From Paraconexibacter sp040581415 (GTDB lineage Bacteria; Actinomycetota; Thermoleophilia; Solirubrobacterales; Solirubrobacteraceae), in assembly GCF_040581415.1 (NCBI RefSeq), contig NZ_CP114014.1, positions 3,906,001 to 3,970,000 of the forward strand: a DNA stretch of 64,000 nucleotides, given 5' to 3'. The notes beneath the pieces are model-generated. The model saw nothing but the letters and a program-made list of their open reading frames with translations, was not told the DNA's origin and did no database searches. The first letter of the stretch is position 1, and every line of letters begins with the position of its first letter. Shown piece after piece: positions 34,404 to 42,100 of this stretch. Made by a program: the position numbers and the translations under genes.

Positions 34404-35738
34404 ATGACCCTCGAGGAGCTCCAGGCTGCGGTCGACGAAGGCACGGTGGACACCGTCCTGCTCGGCATGACCGACATGCAGGGGCGGCTGATGGGCAAGC
34501 GCCTGCACGCGCACCACTTCCTGTCCGAGGTCGCCGCGCACGGGGCCGAGGCGTGCTCCTACCTGCTCGCCGTCGACGTCGAGATGAACACGGTCGACGG
34601 CTACCCGCTCGCCTCGTGGGAGAGCGGCTACGGCGACTTCGTCCTGACCCCGGACATGTCGACGCTCGCCGACGTCCCCTGGCAGGAGGGGACGGCGATG
34701 GTCCTGGCCGACGTCTCCTGGCCGGGCGGCGAGCCGGTAGGCCCCTCCCCGCGGCAGATCCTGCGCAGGCAACTCGAACGCCTGGCCGAGCGCGGCTGGG
34801 GCGCCCTCGCAGCCACCGAGCTCGAGTTCCTGATCTACGAGGACAGCTACGAGCAGGCCTTCGACGGCGGGTATCGCGACCTCACGCCGGCCAACCGCTA
34901 CAACGTCGACTACTCGTTGCTCGGGACGGCGCGCGTGGAGCCGCTGCTGCGCCGGATCCGCAACTGCATGCACGGCGCCGGGATCACGGTGGAGGACTCC
35001 AAGGGCGAGTGCAACTTCGGCCAGCACGAGATCAACTTCCGGTACGCCGACGCGCTCACGACCGCCGACCAGCACGTCGTCTACAAGAACGGCGCGAAGG
35101 AGATCGCCGCGCAGGCCGGCCAGTCGATCACCTTCATGGCGAAGGTCGACCAGCGCGAGGGCAGCTCCTGCCACGTGCACCTGTCGCTGCGCGAGCTGGA
35201 CGGCGACGCGCCCGTCTTCGCCGACCAGCCGGACGTCTTCGACGCCTTCCTCGCGGGCCAGCTGGCGTGCGTCCGCGAGCTCACCCTGCTGCTCGCCCCG
35301 AACATCAACTCCTACAAGCGCTACGCGGACGGGTCGTTCGCGCCGACCGCGGTCGCCTGGGGGGACGACAACCGCACCTGCGCGATGCGCGTCGTCGGCC
35401 ACGGGCCGTCCCGCCGGATCGAGTGCCGCGCGCCGGGCGCCGACGTCAACCCCTACCTCGCGCTCGCCGCGCTGATCGCCGCGGGACTGCACGGCCTCGA
35501 GGAGCAGCTCCCGCTCCCGCCGCGGTGCGAGGGCAACGCGTACACCGCGGAGGGGACCGAGCGGCTGCCGTCGACCCTCCGCGAGGCCCGCGGGCTGTTC
35601 GCGGAGTCGGCGCTCGCCCGGGCCGCGTTCGGGGACGAGGTCGTCGACCACTACGTGAACATGGCCGACGTCGAGCTCGCCGCCTTCGACGCCCACGTCA
35701 CCGACTGGGAGCGCGTCCGCGGCTTCGAGCGCCTGTGA
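34404..35738 (+). CDS. Glutamine-synthetase-family ligase, probably gamma-glutamylpolyamine/amine synthetase
   Basis: The 444-residue enzyme has GS landmarks: TELEFLIYED (metal-binding Glu), GECNFGQHEINFRYADAL, the ATP-loop SSCHVHLSL, RIECRAPGADVNPYLALAA and NxNSYKR. The start (TDMQGRLMGKRL) is typical of PuuA/GlnA3-type enzymes that glutamylate putrescine, other polyamines or ethanolamine, rather than biosynthetic GlnA. The neighbouring GntR regulator, APC permease, aldehyde dehydrogenase and SDR fit amine catabolism. The reaction would use ATP, glutamate and an amine. The exact amine cannot be read from sequence. Confidence 0.85.
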   Translation: MTLEELQAAVDEGTVDTVLLGMTDMQGRLMGKRLHAHHFLSEVAAHGAEACSYLLAVDVEMNTVDGYPLASWESGYGDFVLTPDMSTLADVPWQEGTAMVLADVSWPGGEPVGPSPRQILRRQLERLAERGWGALAATELEFLIYEDSYEQAFDGGYRDLTPANRYNVDYSLLGTARVEPLLRRIRNCMHGAGITVEDSKGECNFGQHEINFRYADALTTADQHVVYKNGAKEIAAQAGQSITFMAKVDQREGSSCHVHLSLRELDGDAPVFADQPDVFDAFLAGQLACVRELTLLLAPNINSYKRYADGSFAPTAVAWGDDNRTCAMRVVGHGPSRRIECRAPGADVNPYLALAALIAAGLHGLEEQLPLPPRCEGNAYTAEGTERLPSTLREARGLFAESALARAAFGDEVVDHYVNMADVELAAFDAHVTDWERVRGFERL

Positions 35739-36499
35739 CGACCGTCGAGCCCACACCGAGCGCCCTGGGCGACACCCAGCTCCCCGCCGAGGGTCCGCTG
35801 TCGCTCGAGTCGATCTTCGCGCCCGTCCGGTCCCAGACCGCCTTCGAGGAGACGGTCGACCGCCTCGGCACCGCCATCAAGCTCGGTCTGCTGCCCGCCG
35901 GGGAGCGCCTCCCGGCCGAGCGCGAGCTCTGCCAGCGCCTCGGGATCGCCCGCTCCACGCTGCGCCAGGCCCTGACCGCCCTGGGGCAGTCCGGCTACCT
36001 GCACGCCGTGCGGGGCCGCGGAGGCGGCACGTTCGTGGTCGAGGCGCCGCCGCGCTCGGACCGGCCGGACGACGTCACGCTCGCCACCTGGCACGAGATC
36101 TGCGACGAGCGGCTGGCGATCGAGGTCGGCGTCGCGGTGCTGGCCGCCGCCCGGGCGACCCCCGACCAGCTGATGGCGCTGGACGCGCTCGTCATCGGCC
36201 TCGACGACTGCGTCGACGACTACCCCGCGTACCGGCACGCCGACGTCCGCTTCCACGTCGGGCTCGCCGAGGCGACCGGCAGCAGCCGCCTCGTGGCCGC
36301 GATGACGCAGTGCCAGGGCGCGATGAGCGACCTCATCCACCACATCGCGCACCCACCGGAGGTCCTCGCGCACGCCAACGCCCAGCACGCCCGCCTGCTG
36401 GCGGCGATCCGCGCGCAGGACGTCGGGCAGGCCGTGCAGACGATGACCGAGCACCTGCAGGGCACCGAGCACATCCTCGCGGGCCTGCTCCCACGCTGA
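35735..36499 (+). CDS. GntR family (FadR/FCD subfamily) transcriptional regulator
   Basis: The 254-residue regulator has a winged-helix domain (ERLPAERELCQRLGIARSTLRQALTALGQSGYL) and an all-helical FCD ligand-binding domain with metal-site histidines near YRHADVRFHVGLAEATGS and HIAHPPEVLAHANAQHARLL. Its GTG start overlaps the ligase stop (GTGA), so the two are co-translated. The two nearest promoters share the CGGTTG operator-like motif over the -35 box, so it probably controls the whole amine cluster, released by an amine or its metabolite. Confidence 0.92.
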   Translation: MTTVEPTPSALGDTQLPAEGPLSLESIFAPVRSQTAFEETVDRLGTAIKLGLLPAGERLPAERELCQRLGIARSTLRQALTALGQSGYLHAVRGRGGGTFVVEAPPRSDRPDDVTLATWHEICDERLAIEVGVAVLAAARATPDQLMALDALVIGLDDCVDDYPAYRHADVRFHVGLAEATGSSRLVAAMTQCQGAMSDLIHHIAHPPEVLAHANAQHARLLAAIRAQDVGQAVQTMTEHLQGTEHILAGLLPR

Positions 36500-36514
36500 C
36501 CGGCACGCTTTGGA

Positions 36515-36528
36515 CAACCGGTCGGTTG
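36515..36528. promoter_or_regulatory. Perfect-dyad operator over the amine-permease promoter
   Basis: CAACCG-GT-CGGTTG is a perfect inverted repeat with six-base arms. Its right half is the first half of the -35 box TTGACG. A degenerate copy lies at the same place before the ligase gene. Confidence 0.65.
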
Positions 36529-36555
36529 ACGGCCGTCCGTCCCCCGGCGTACAGT
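36526..36555 (+). promoter_or_regulatory. Promoter of the permease-ALDH-SDR unit
   Basis: TTGACG and TACAGT are spaced by 18 bases. The transcript would have a leader of about 70 bases with a GGGAG ribosome-binding site (36622-36626), unlike the leaderless ligase gene. Confidence 0.65.
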
Positions 36556-36631
36556 CGCGCCCAAGAGGACGGACGACCACACCTTTATGGGTGCTGATCG
36601 GCACTTGCCACCACGACCGACGGGAGTTCGC

Positions 36632-38197
36632 ATGTCCACGCTGGACAAGGGCGCGCAGCAGAGCGCCGACGAGAAGCGCCTGGCCGAGCTCGGTTACTCG
36701 CAGGAGCTCGAACGCTCCTGGACGGGCTTTCAGAACTTCGCGATCTCGTTCACGATCATCTCGATCCTGGCGGGCTGCTTCACGACCTACGGGCAGGCGT
36801 GGAACAACGGCGGCCCGGTCGCCATCTCCTGGGGCTGGCCGCTGATCTCGATCCCGATCCTGGTCATCGGCTTCTGCATGTCGGAGCTCGTGTCCGCCTA
36901 CCCGACAGCCGGCGGCATCTACTGGTGGGCGGCCAAGCTCGGCGGCCCGGTCTGGGGCTGGTTCACCGGCTGGTTCAACCTCATCGGCCTGATCGCGGTG
37001 ACGGCGTCGGTCGACTACGGCGCGGCGAACTTCATGAACGCGCTCTTCGGCCTCTTCGGCTTCAACCTCTTCAACGGCGAGGAGACGGGGACGCCCTACC
37101 TCCACGGCGTCTTCTTCCTGTTCCTCATCGTCCTGGCCATCCACGCGACGATCAACATCCTCGGCAGCCACCTGGTCGCCCGTGTGAACTCGATCTCGGT
37201 CTGGTGGCACGTCGGTGGCGTCGCGGTGATCCTGCTCGTGCTCATCTTCGTCCCCGAGAACCACGCGAGCGTCGACTTCGTCTTCACCGACCGGATCAAC
37301 AACTCCGGGTTCGGCGGGAACATGTACTGGTTCTACGTCCTGCCGCTCGGCTTCCTGCTGACGCAGTACACGATCACCGGCTTCGACTCGTGCGCCCACG
37401 TCTCGGAGGAGACGCAGGGCGCCTCCGACGCCGCAGCGAAGGGCGTCTGGCGCTCGATCTTCTACTCCGCGGTCATCGGCTACTTCCTCCTGCTGGCGAT
37501 CACGTTCACGATCACCGACGTCGATGCGGTGAACGCGGGCTTCGGCTCCTCGATCGAGGTCCTGAAGGCGGCGATGAGCGAGAGCTGGGTCAAGCTCATC
37601 CTGTTCATCTCCGTCGTCGGCCAGATGTTCTGCGGCGCAGCCTGCCTCACCAGCGCGTCACGCATGTGCTACGCCTTCAGCCGCGACGGCGCCATCCCCG
37701 GCTCGAAGATCTGGAGCAAGGTCAACTCGCGGCGGATCCCGGTCAACGCGGTGCTCTTCATGGCCGGCTGCGCCGCGCTGCTCACCGTCCCGGCGTACTT
37801 CCCCAACAGCGACGGCGTCACGGTCGCGTTCTTCGCCGTCGTCTCCATCGCGGTGATCGGGCTCTACATCGCGTACGTCATCCCGATCTACCTCCGCTGG
37901 CGGATGGGCGACACGTTCGAGCCCGGCCCGTGGAACAACGGCGCGAAGTACAAGTGGATGAACCCCTTCGCCTGCGTGTGGGTCGCGATCATCACGGTCA
38001 TCTTCATCCTGCCGACGACGCCCGCGGGCACGCCCGGCCGGGACGAGTTCAGCTGGTCCGCGGTCAACTACGCGCCGCTGGTCACCGGCGGCGTCATCCT
38101 CGCCGTCGGCCTCTGGTGGGTCCTCGGCGCGAAGAACACGTTCACCGGGCCGAAGAAGACGGTCAAGGAGATCGACGCCGAGATCGACGTCCTATGA
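36632..38197 (+). CDS. APC-superfamily amino acid/amine permease (GABA-permease-like)
   Basis: The 521-residue transporter has about 12 transmembrane helices. The start RSWTGFQNFAISFTIISILAGCFTTYG and ELVSAYPTAGGIYWWAAKLG resemble the ACT/GABA-permease group, and GFDSCAHVSEET follows the usual substrate-region pattern of APC carriers. GGGAG (36622-36626) sits five bases before the ATG at 36632. It is the first gene of the second transcriptional unit of the amine cluster, and should import GABA, a polyamine or another amine compound. Confidence 0.9.
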   Translation: MSTLDKGAQQSADEKRLAELGYSQELERSWTGFQNFAISFTIISILAGCFTTYGQAWNNGGPVAISWGWPLISIPILVIGFCMSELVSAYPTAGGIYWWAAKLGGPVWGWFTGWFNLIGLIAVTASVDYGAANFMNALFGLFGFNLFNGEETGTPYLHGVFFLFLIVLAIHATINILGSHLVARVNSISVWWHVGGVAVILLVLIFVPENHASVDFVFTDRINNSGFGGNMYWFYVLPLGFLLTQYTITGFDSCAHVSEETQGASDAAAKGVWRSIFYSAVIGYFLLLAITFTITDVDAVNAGFGSSIEVLKAAMSESWVKLILFISVVGQMFCGAACLTSASRMCYAFSRDGAIPGSKIWSKVNSRRIPVNAVLFMAGCAALLTVPAYFPNSDGVTVAFFAVVSIAVIGLYIAYVIPIYLRWRMGDTFEPGPWNNGAKYKWMNPFACVWVAIITVIFILPTTPAGTPGRDEFSWSAVNYAPLVTGGVILAVGLWWVLGAKNTFTGPKKTVKEIDAEIDVL

Positions 38198-38248
38198 CCC
38201 GGACGGCGTCCCCCGTCCCCCCGAGCAACTAGTCAGCCAGGTCCCCAC

Positions 38249-39619
38249 ATGTCAGAGACGTTGACGGTCATCGAGCCGGCCACCGAGGCCGTGCTCGCGG
38301 AGATCCCCCGGGCGGGGGCGGCGGAGGCGGACGCCGCGGTCGCCCGGGCGAAGGCGGCGTTCCCGGCGTGGCGGGCGGTCGCGCCGGCCGACCGCGCGCG
38401 GCTGCTGGCCCGCGTCGCGTCGCTCGTCCAGGACAACCTCGAGCCGCTGGCGGTGCTGGAGGCGCGCAACGCCGGCAAGCCGATCGGGGACGCCCGCGGG
38501 GAGATCGGCATGGTCGTCGACACGTTCGCCTACTACGCGGCCGCGCCCGAGCGGCTGCTGGGCGACACGATCCCGGTCGCCGGCGGGCTGGGCTTCACGG
38601 TGCGCGAGCCGCTCGGCGTCGTCGCGCTCATCACGCCGTGGAACTTCCCGCTGTGCATCGCCGCGTGGAAGATGGCGCCGGCGCTGGCGGCGGGGAACAC
38701 CGTCGTCCTGAAGCCCGCCGAGCTGACGCCGCTGACCGCGCTGCGCTTCGAGGAGCTGGCGCTGGAGGCCGGGCTGCCGCCGGGCGTGGTCAACGTCGTC
38801 GCCGGGCCTGGGTCGACCGCGGGCGCGCGGCTGGTCGAGCACCCGGACGTCGCGAAGGTGGCGTTCACGGGGTCGACGGCGGTCGGCCGGTCGATCGCCG
38901 CCTCCGCGGCGCAGACCATCAAGCGCGTGACGCTGGAGCTCGGGGGCAAGTCGGCCAACATCGTCTTCGCGGACGCCGAGATCGAGCGCGCGGCCGCCGC
39001 GGCGCCGATGGCGGTCTTCGGCAACGCCGGGCAGGACTGCTGCGCCCGCTCGCGCGTCCTGGTGCAGTCGTCGGTCTTCGACACGTTCATGGACGCGCTG
39101 CACTGGGCGGCGTCGGAGGTCGTCGTCGGCGACCCGCTGGACGAGGCGACCACCATGGGCCCGCTGATCAGCGCGGCCCACCGCGATGCGGTCGCGTCGT
39201 TCGTGGACGCGGACTCACCGGTCTCGATGCACGGGGAGATCCCGGACGGCCCGGGCTTCTGGTACCCGCCGACCGTGCTCTCGCCCGTGGACCCGGCGTC
39301 CCGCGCGGCCACCGAGGAGATCTTCGGACCCGTCGTCTGCGTCATCCCGTTCCGCGACGAGGAGGAGGCGATCCGGCTCGCGAACGACACGATCTACGGC
39401 CTGTCGGGGTCGATCTGGACGCGGGACGGCGGCAAGGCGCTGCGGGTGGCGCGCGCGATGGACACCGGCGTCCTGTCGATCAACTCGAACAGCTCGGTGC
39501 GGGTGAGCACGCCGTTCGGCGGCTTCAAGCAGTCGGGGATCGGGCGTGAGCTCGGCCCGCACGCGACGGACGCCTACACCGAGAGCAAGACGATCTACTA
39601 CGCCACCGAGGAGCACTGA
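38249..39619 (+). CDS. NAD(P)-dependent aldehyde dehydrogenase
   Basis: The 456-residue enzyme has catalytic Glu230 (TLELGGKSAN) and Cys264 (GNAGQDCCARSR), plus the NAD-site ITPWNFPL and FTGSTAVG, and EEIFGPVV. It should oxidise an aldehyde such as gamma-aminobutyraldehyde or gamma-glutamyl-aminobutyraldehyde, made from the amine, to the acid. It is slightly shorter than the usual 480-500 residues. It lies 51 bases after the permease stop, followed at eight bases by the SDR. No strong ribosome-binding site is visible; CAGG occurs eight bases before ATG. Confidence 0.93.
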   Translation: MSETLTVIEPATEAVLAEIPRAGAAEADAAVARAKAAFPAWRAVAPADRARLLARVASLVQDNLEPLAVLEARNAGKPIGDARGEIGMVVDTFAYYAAAPERLLGDTIPVAGGLGFTVREPLGVVALITPWNFPLCIAAWKMAPALAAGNTVVLKPAELTPLTALRFEELALEAGLPPGVVNVVAGPGSTAGARLVEHPDVAKVAFTGSTAVGRSIAASAAQTIKRVTLELGGKSANIVFADAEIERAAAAAPMAVFGNAGQDCCARSRVLVQSSVFDTFMDALHWAASEVVVGDPLDEATTMGPLISAAHRDAVASFVDADSPVSMHGEIPDGPGFWYPPTVLSPVDPASRAATEEIFGPVVCVIPFRDEEEAIRLANDTIYGLSGSIWTRDGGKALRVARAMDTGVLSINSNSSVRVSTPFGGFKQSGIGRELGPHATDAYTESKTIYYATEEH

Positions 39620-39626
39620 CATCGCC

Positions 39627-40376
39627 ATGGCCGGACGACTTGAGGGAAAGGTCTGCGTCATCACCGGCGCGGCGGGCGGCATCGGGGCGGCCACGGCCGC
39701 GGTCTTCGCCGCCGAGGGCGCGACGGTCGTCGGGGTCGACCTGCACGACGGCTCCCCCGGCGACCTCGCGCTGGCGGTCGACGTCACCGAGGAGCACGCC
39801 GTGACGACCATGTTCGCGACGGTCCGCGAGCACTTCGGGCAGATCGACGTCCTCTTCAACAACGCCGGGATCAGCCCCGACGACGACGTCTCGGTCCTCG
39901 ACACGTCACTCGAGGCGTGGCAGCGCGTGCAGGACGTGAACCTGAAGTCGGTCTTCCTCTGCTGCAAGCACGGGATCCCGCACCTGCTGGAGAACCCCGG
40001 CGGCGGATCGGTCATCAACACCGCGTCGTTCGTTGCGGTGATGGGCGCGGCGACCTCGCAGATCTCCTACACGGCATCCAAGGGCGGCGTCCTGGCGCTC
40101 TCGCGCGAGCTGGGCGTCGAGTTCGGGCGGCGCGGCGTGCGCGTCAACGCGCTGTGCCCCGGCCCGGTCGACACTCCGCTGCTGCAGGAGCTGTTCGCGA
40201 AGGACCCGGACAAGGCGGCGCGCCGGATGGTGCACCTGCCCATGGGCCGCTTCGCGCGGTCGGAGGAGATCGCGAAGTCGGTGCTGTTCCTGGCGTCGGA
40301 CGATTCGTCGTACGTGACGGCGTCGACGTTCCTGGTCGACGGCGGCCTGTCGGGGGCCTACACGACGCCGGAGTGA
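39627..40376 (+). CDS. Short-chain dehydrogenase/reductase (classical SDR)
   Basis: The 249-residue NAD(P)-dependent enzyme has the cofactor motif TGAAGGIG (14-21), NNAG, the active-site Ser in NTASF, YTASK (Tyr and Lys) and the C-terminal LVDGG. It probably oxidises or reduces a small carbonyl in the same pathway. It lies seven bases after the aldehyde dehydrogenase stop; the repeat element starts 22 bases beyond its own stop. Substrate is not evident. Confidence 0.92.
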   Translation: MAGRLEGKVCVITGAAGGIGAATAAVFAAEGATVVGVDLHDGSPGDLALAVDVTEEHAVTTMFATVREHFGQIDVLFNNAGISPDDDVSVLDTSLEAWQRVQDVNLKSVFLCCKHGIPHLLENPGGGSVINTASFVAVMGAATSQISYTASKGGVLALSRELGVEFGRRGVRVNALCPGPVDTPLLQELFAKDPDKAARRMVHLPMGRFARSEEIAKSVLFLASDDSSYVTASTFLVDGGLSGAYTTPE

Positions 40377-40398
40377 CCCGTTGCGGGCCTGCCCCGGG

Positions 40399-40453
40399 GA
40401 AAGCTGAACCCGGGTTCCGCCGCACGACGAGCCGCAGATCTCCGGATGACGCC
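40399..40453 (+). repeat. Bipartite intergenic repeat, copy 3
   Basis: The left block has AAGCTGAACCCGGGTTCCGC, in which the dyad is now the perfect palindrome GAACCCGGGTTC. A 10-base spacer and the right block GCCGCAGATCTCCGGATGAC follow, with three changes from the copies at 15.3 kb. The spacer length is conserved although its sequence is not. Confidence 0.75.
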
Positions 40454-40470
40454 GGCGTCATCTTCCCCGA

Positions 40471-40525
40471 TTTAGCTGACCGAGGGTTCTGCGTTTTCCA
40501 GGGCCGCGGAACCCTGGTTCAGCTT
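40471..40525 (-). repeat. Bipartite intergenic repeat, inverted copy 4 (right half degenerate)
   Basis: On the minus strand 40525-40506 reads AAGCTGAACCAGGGTTCCGC, identical to the copies at 15.3 kb. Its right half is degenerate and can pair back as a second, imperfect left block (40474-40492). The whole can fold as a long imperfect hairpin between the converging SDR and the small exported gene. Confidence 0.7.
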
Positions 40526-40528
40526 CCC

Positions 40529-40861
40529 TCAGCGGCCGACCAGGGTGACGCCCGGCGCGGCCTCGCCGGCCCGTGCCAGCTCGATCGCCGCCCGGGCCTC
40601 GGGGCCGATCCCGATCACCGTCGAGTACCCGTGGGCGACCAGCGCCAGCACGGCGCCCTGCGCCTCGAGCGGACCGGTCACCCGGCGGACCTCGGCGGCC
40701 GGCGGGACGACGGCACGGGCGTCCGAGACGACCACGGCGGTGCGGACGGGGGTCGACGGGACGGGCGCCGACCCCGGTCCGGCAGCGGCGGCCACCGCCA
40801 CGATCGCGGTGAAGGCGGCGGCGGTCGAGGCGGCTGCGTGAGACTTGGTAATCCACTTCAT
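40529..40861 (-). CDS. Small exported protein of unknown function
   Basis: The 110-residue product has a signal peptide (about 1-27) and a Val/Ala-rich domain ending LVAHGYSTVIGIGPEARAAIELARAGEAAPGVTLVGR. The final part resembles a half Rossmann domain, as in BMP-type periplasmic-binding proteins (the YxxVIGxG strand and helix), so it may be a relic or a reduced binding domain. The start codon lies inside a tandem palindrome (40857-40883), and the LacI gene runs divergently. Its stop is three bases from the inverted repeat copy. Low-to-moderate confidence that it is expressed. Confidence 0.5.
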   Translation of the reverse strand: MKWITKSHAAASTAAAFTAIVAVAAAAGPGSAPVPSTPVRTAVVVSDARAVVPPAAEVRRVTGPLEAQGAVLALVAHGYSTVIGIGPEARAAIELARAGEAAPGVTLVGR

Positions 40862-40883
40862 ACGTATGAATCATACGTATGAA
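40857..40883. promoter_or_regulatory. Tandem palindromes between the small exported gene and the LacI gene
   Basis: Two copies of TCATACGTATGA (40858-40869 and 40871-40882) are separated by one base. The whole 27-base region is itself symmetric about base 40870. It overlaps the start codon of the minus-strand gene. On the minus strand TATGAT (40870-40875) could be a -10 box eight bases from that ATG. The LacI product is the likely binder. Confidence 0.6.
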
Positions 40884-40966
40884 GTCAAGGGCGTGCGTGC
40901 CGCCCAAAGGCGGCGGGCCGCTGCGGGACGGCTTGCGCGGCTGGCGCCGGGGACCCCTGCCGTGGT

Positions 40967-41983
40967 GTGATCAGCCGCATCGGCTCCTCCCGCGTGACCT
41001 CCATCGACGTCGCCCAGCGCGCGGGCGTGTCGCAGTCGACCGTCTCACTCGTGCTGTCCGGCAAGGGCGAGGGACGCGTCGCCGCCGCCACCGCGGACGC
41101 CGTGCGGACCGCTGCCACCGAGCTCGGCTACCACCCGAACGCGGCCGCGCGCACGCTCAAGTCCGGGCTGTCGCACACCGTCGGCCTCGTCGTCCCGGAC
41201 ATCACGAACCCGGTCTTCGGGCTCGTCCTGCGCGGCGCGCAGCAGGCCGCGACCGCGGCCGGCTACACCGTGATCCTCGTCGACGTCGCCCGCGGGGACG
41301 GCGAGGAGTCGGTCCGCGCGCTGCGGGCGGCGTTCGTCGACGGCCTGCTCGTCTTCGCGATCGCCCCGCCCGCCGCGGCGCTCGGTCCCGGGGGTCCGCC
41401 GGTCGTCCTCATGGACATGCCCGCGACCGACCTCCCGTCCGTCACCCTCGACCTCAAGGGCGGCGTCCACGCGGCGATGGAGCACCTGCTGGGCCTCGGG
41501 CACCGCCGCATCGCCCACCTGCGCGCCGACGTCCCGACGCCGACGTTCGTCGCCCGCGCCAACGCCTGGGCGCGCGCGCTGCTGGACGCCGGGATCGACC
41601 CGGCGGACGACCTGATCGTCGGCAGCCTCTTCTCCCATACCGCCGCCCGCGTCGCCGGGCGGGACCTGCTGCAGCGCAGCCCCCGTCCCACCGCGGTGTT
41701 GTGCGACGACGACGTCCTCGCGGCCGGCCTGCTCCTCGCCGCCCGGGACCTCGGACTCACCGTCCCGGGCGACGTGTCGGTGGTCGGGTTCGACGACATG
41801 CCGCTGGCGGAGATGGTCACCCCGCCGCTGACGACCGTCGCGTTCGACGTGCCGCTGTTCGGGACGCGCGCGTTCGAGGTCCTGCTCGCCCACATCCGGG
41901 GGGACGCGGACGCGCCGCGCAGCACGTGGCTCGCGACCCGGCTCGTGATCCGCGAGTCGACCGCCCCACCCCCCACTTCCTGA
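40967..41983 (+). CDS. LacI family transcriptional regulator
   Basis: The 338-residue protein has an N-terminal LacI HTH (SIDVAQRAGVSQSTVSLVLSGKGEGRV, then the hinge NAAARTLKSG) and a periplasmic-binding-like effector domain (GLVVPDITNPVFG, HLLGLGHRRIAHL, AVLCDDDVLAAGLLLAARDLGLTVPGDVSVVGFDD). It would bind a sugar-like or nucleoside ligand. The GTG at 40967 and a GTG at 40994 are both possible; the latter puts VTSIDVA first, which is closer to family norms. A strong hairpin follows its stop. No sugar genes are adjacent. Confidence 0.93.
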   Translation: MISRIGSSRVTSIDVAQRAGVSQSTVSLVLSGKGEGRVAAATADAVRTAATELGYHPNAAARTLKSGLSHTVGLVVPDITNPVFGLVLRGAQQAATAAGYTVILVDVARGDGEESVRALRAAFVDGLLVFAIAPPAAALGPGGPPVVLMDMPATDLPSVTLDLKGGVHAAMEHLLGLGHRRIAHLRADVPTPTFVARANAWARALLDAGIDPADDLIVGSLFSHTAARVAGRDLLQRSPRPTAVLCDDDVLAAGLLLAARDLGLTVPGDVSVVGFDDMPLAEMVTPPLTTVAFDVPLFGTRAFEVLLAHIRGDADAPRSTWLATRLVIRESTAPPPTS

Positions 41984-41987
41984 CCGC

Positions 41988-42032
41988 TCGATGTGCCACC
42001 GGGCGCCGATGTGGCGCCTGGTGGCACATCGA
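41988..42032. terminator. Long near-perfect hairpin after the LacI gene
   Basis: Two 20-base arms (41988-42007 and 42013-42032) pair with a single G-T wobble and enclose a five-base loop. It lies just past the LacI stop and about 60 bases from the converging antiporter stop, so a bidirectional terminator is likely. Confidence 0.6.
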
Positions 42033-42052
42033 CCGCCTTGTGCGTCGTCGGT

Positions 42053-42100
42053 CAGCGAGTCAGCGGCTCAGCGGCTCAGCGGCTCAGCGGCTCAGCGGCG
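42053..42100. repeat. Octamer tandem repeat at the antiporter 3' end
   Basis: Six units of CAGCGGCT run head to tail, the first and last imperfect (CAGCGAGT and CAGCGGCG). The antiporter stop codon (42092-42094) lies within the array. It is a possible slippage site; a change in copy number would alter only the region after the stop or the last residues. Confidence 0.7.

Noticed and set aside
38194..38232. A 12-codon open frame overlapping the permease stop (ATGA)
   Set aside because: It has no ribosome-binding site, no recognisable leader-peptide features and no attenuator hairpin before the aldehyde dehydrogenase.
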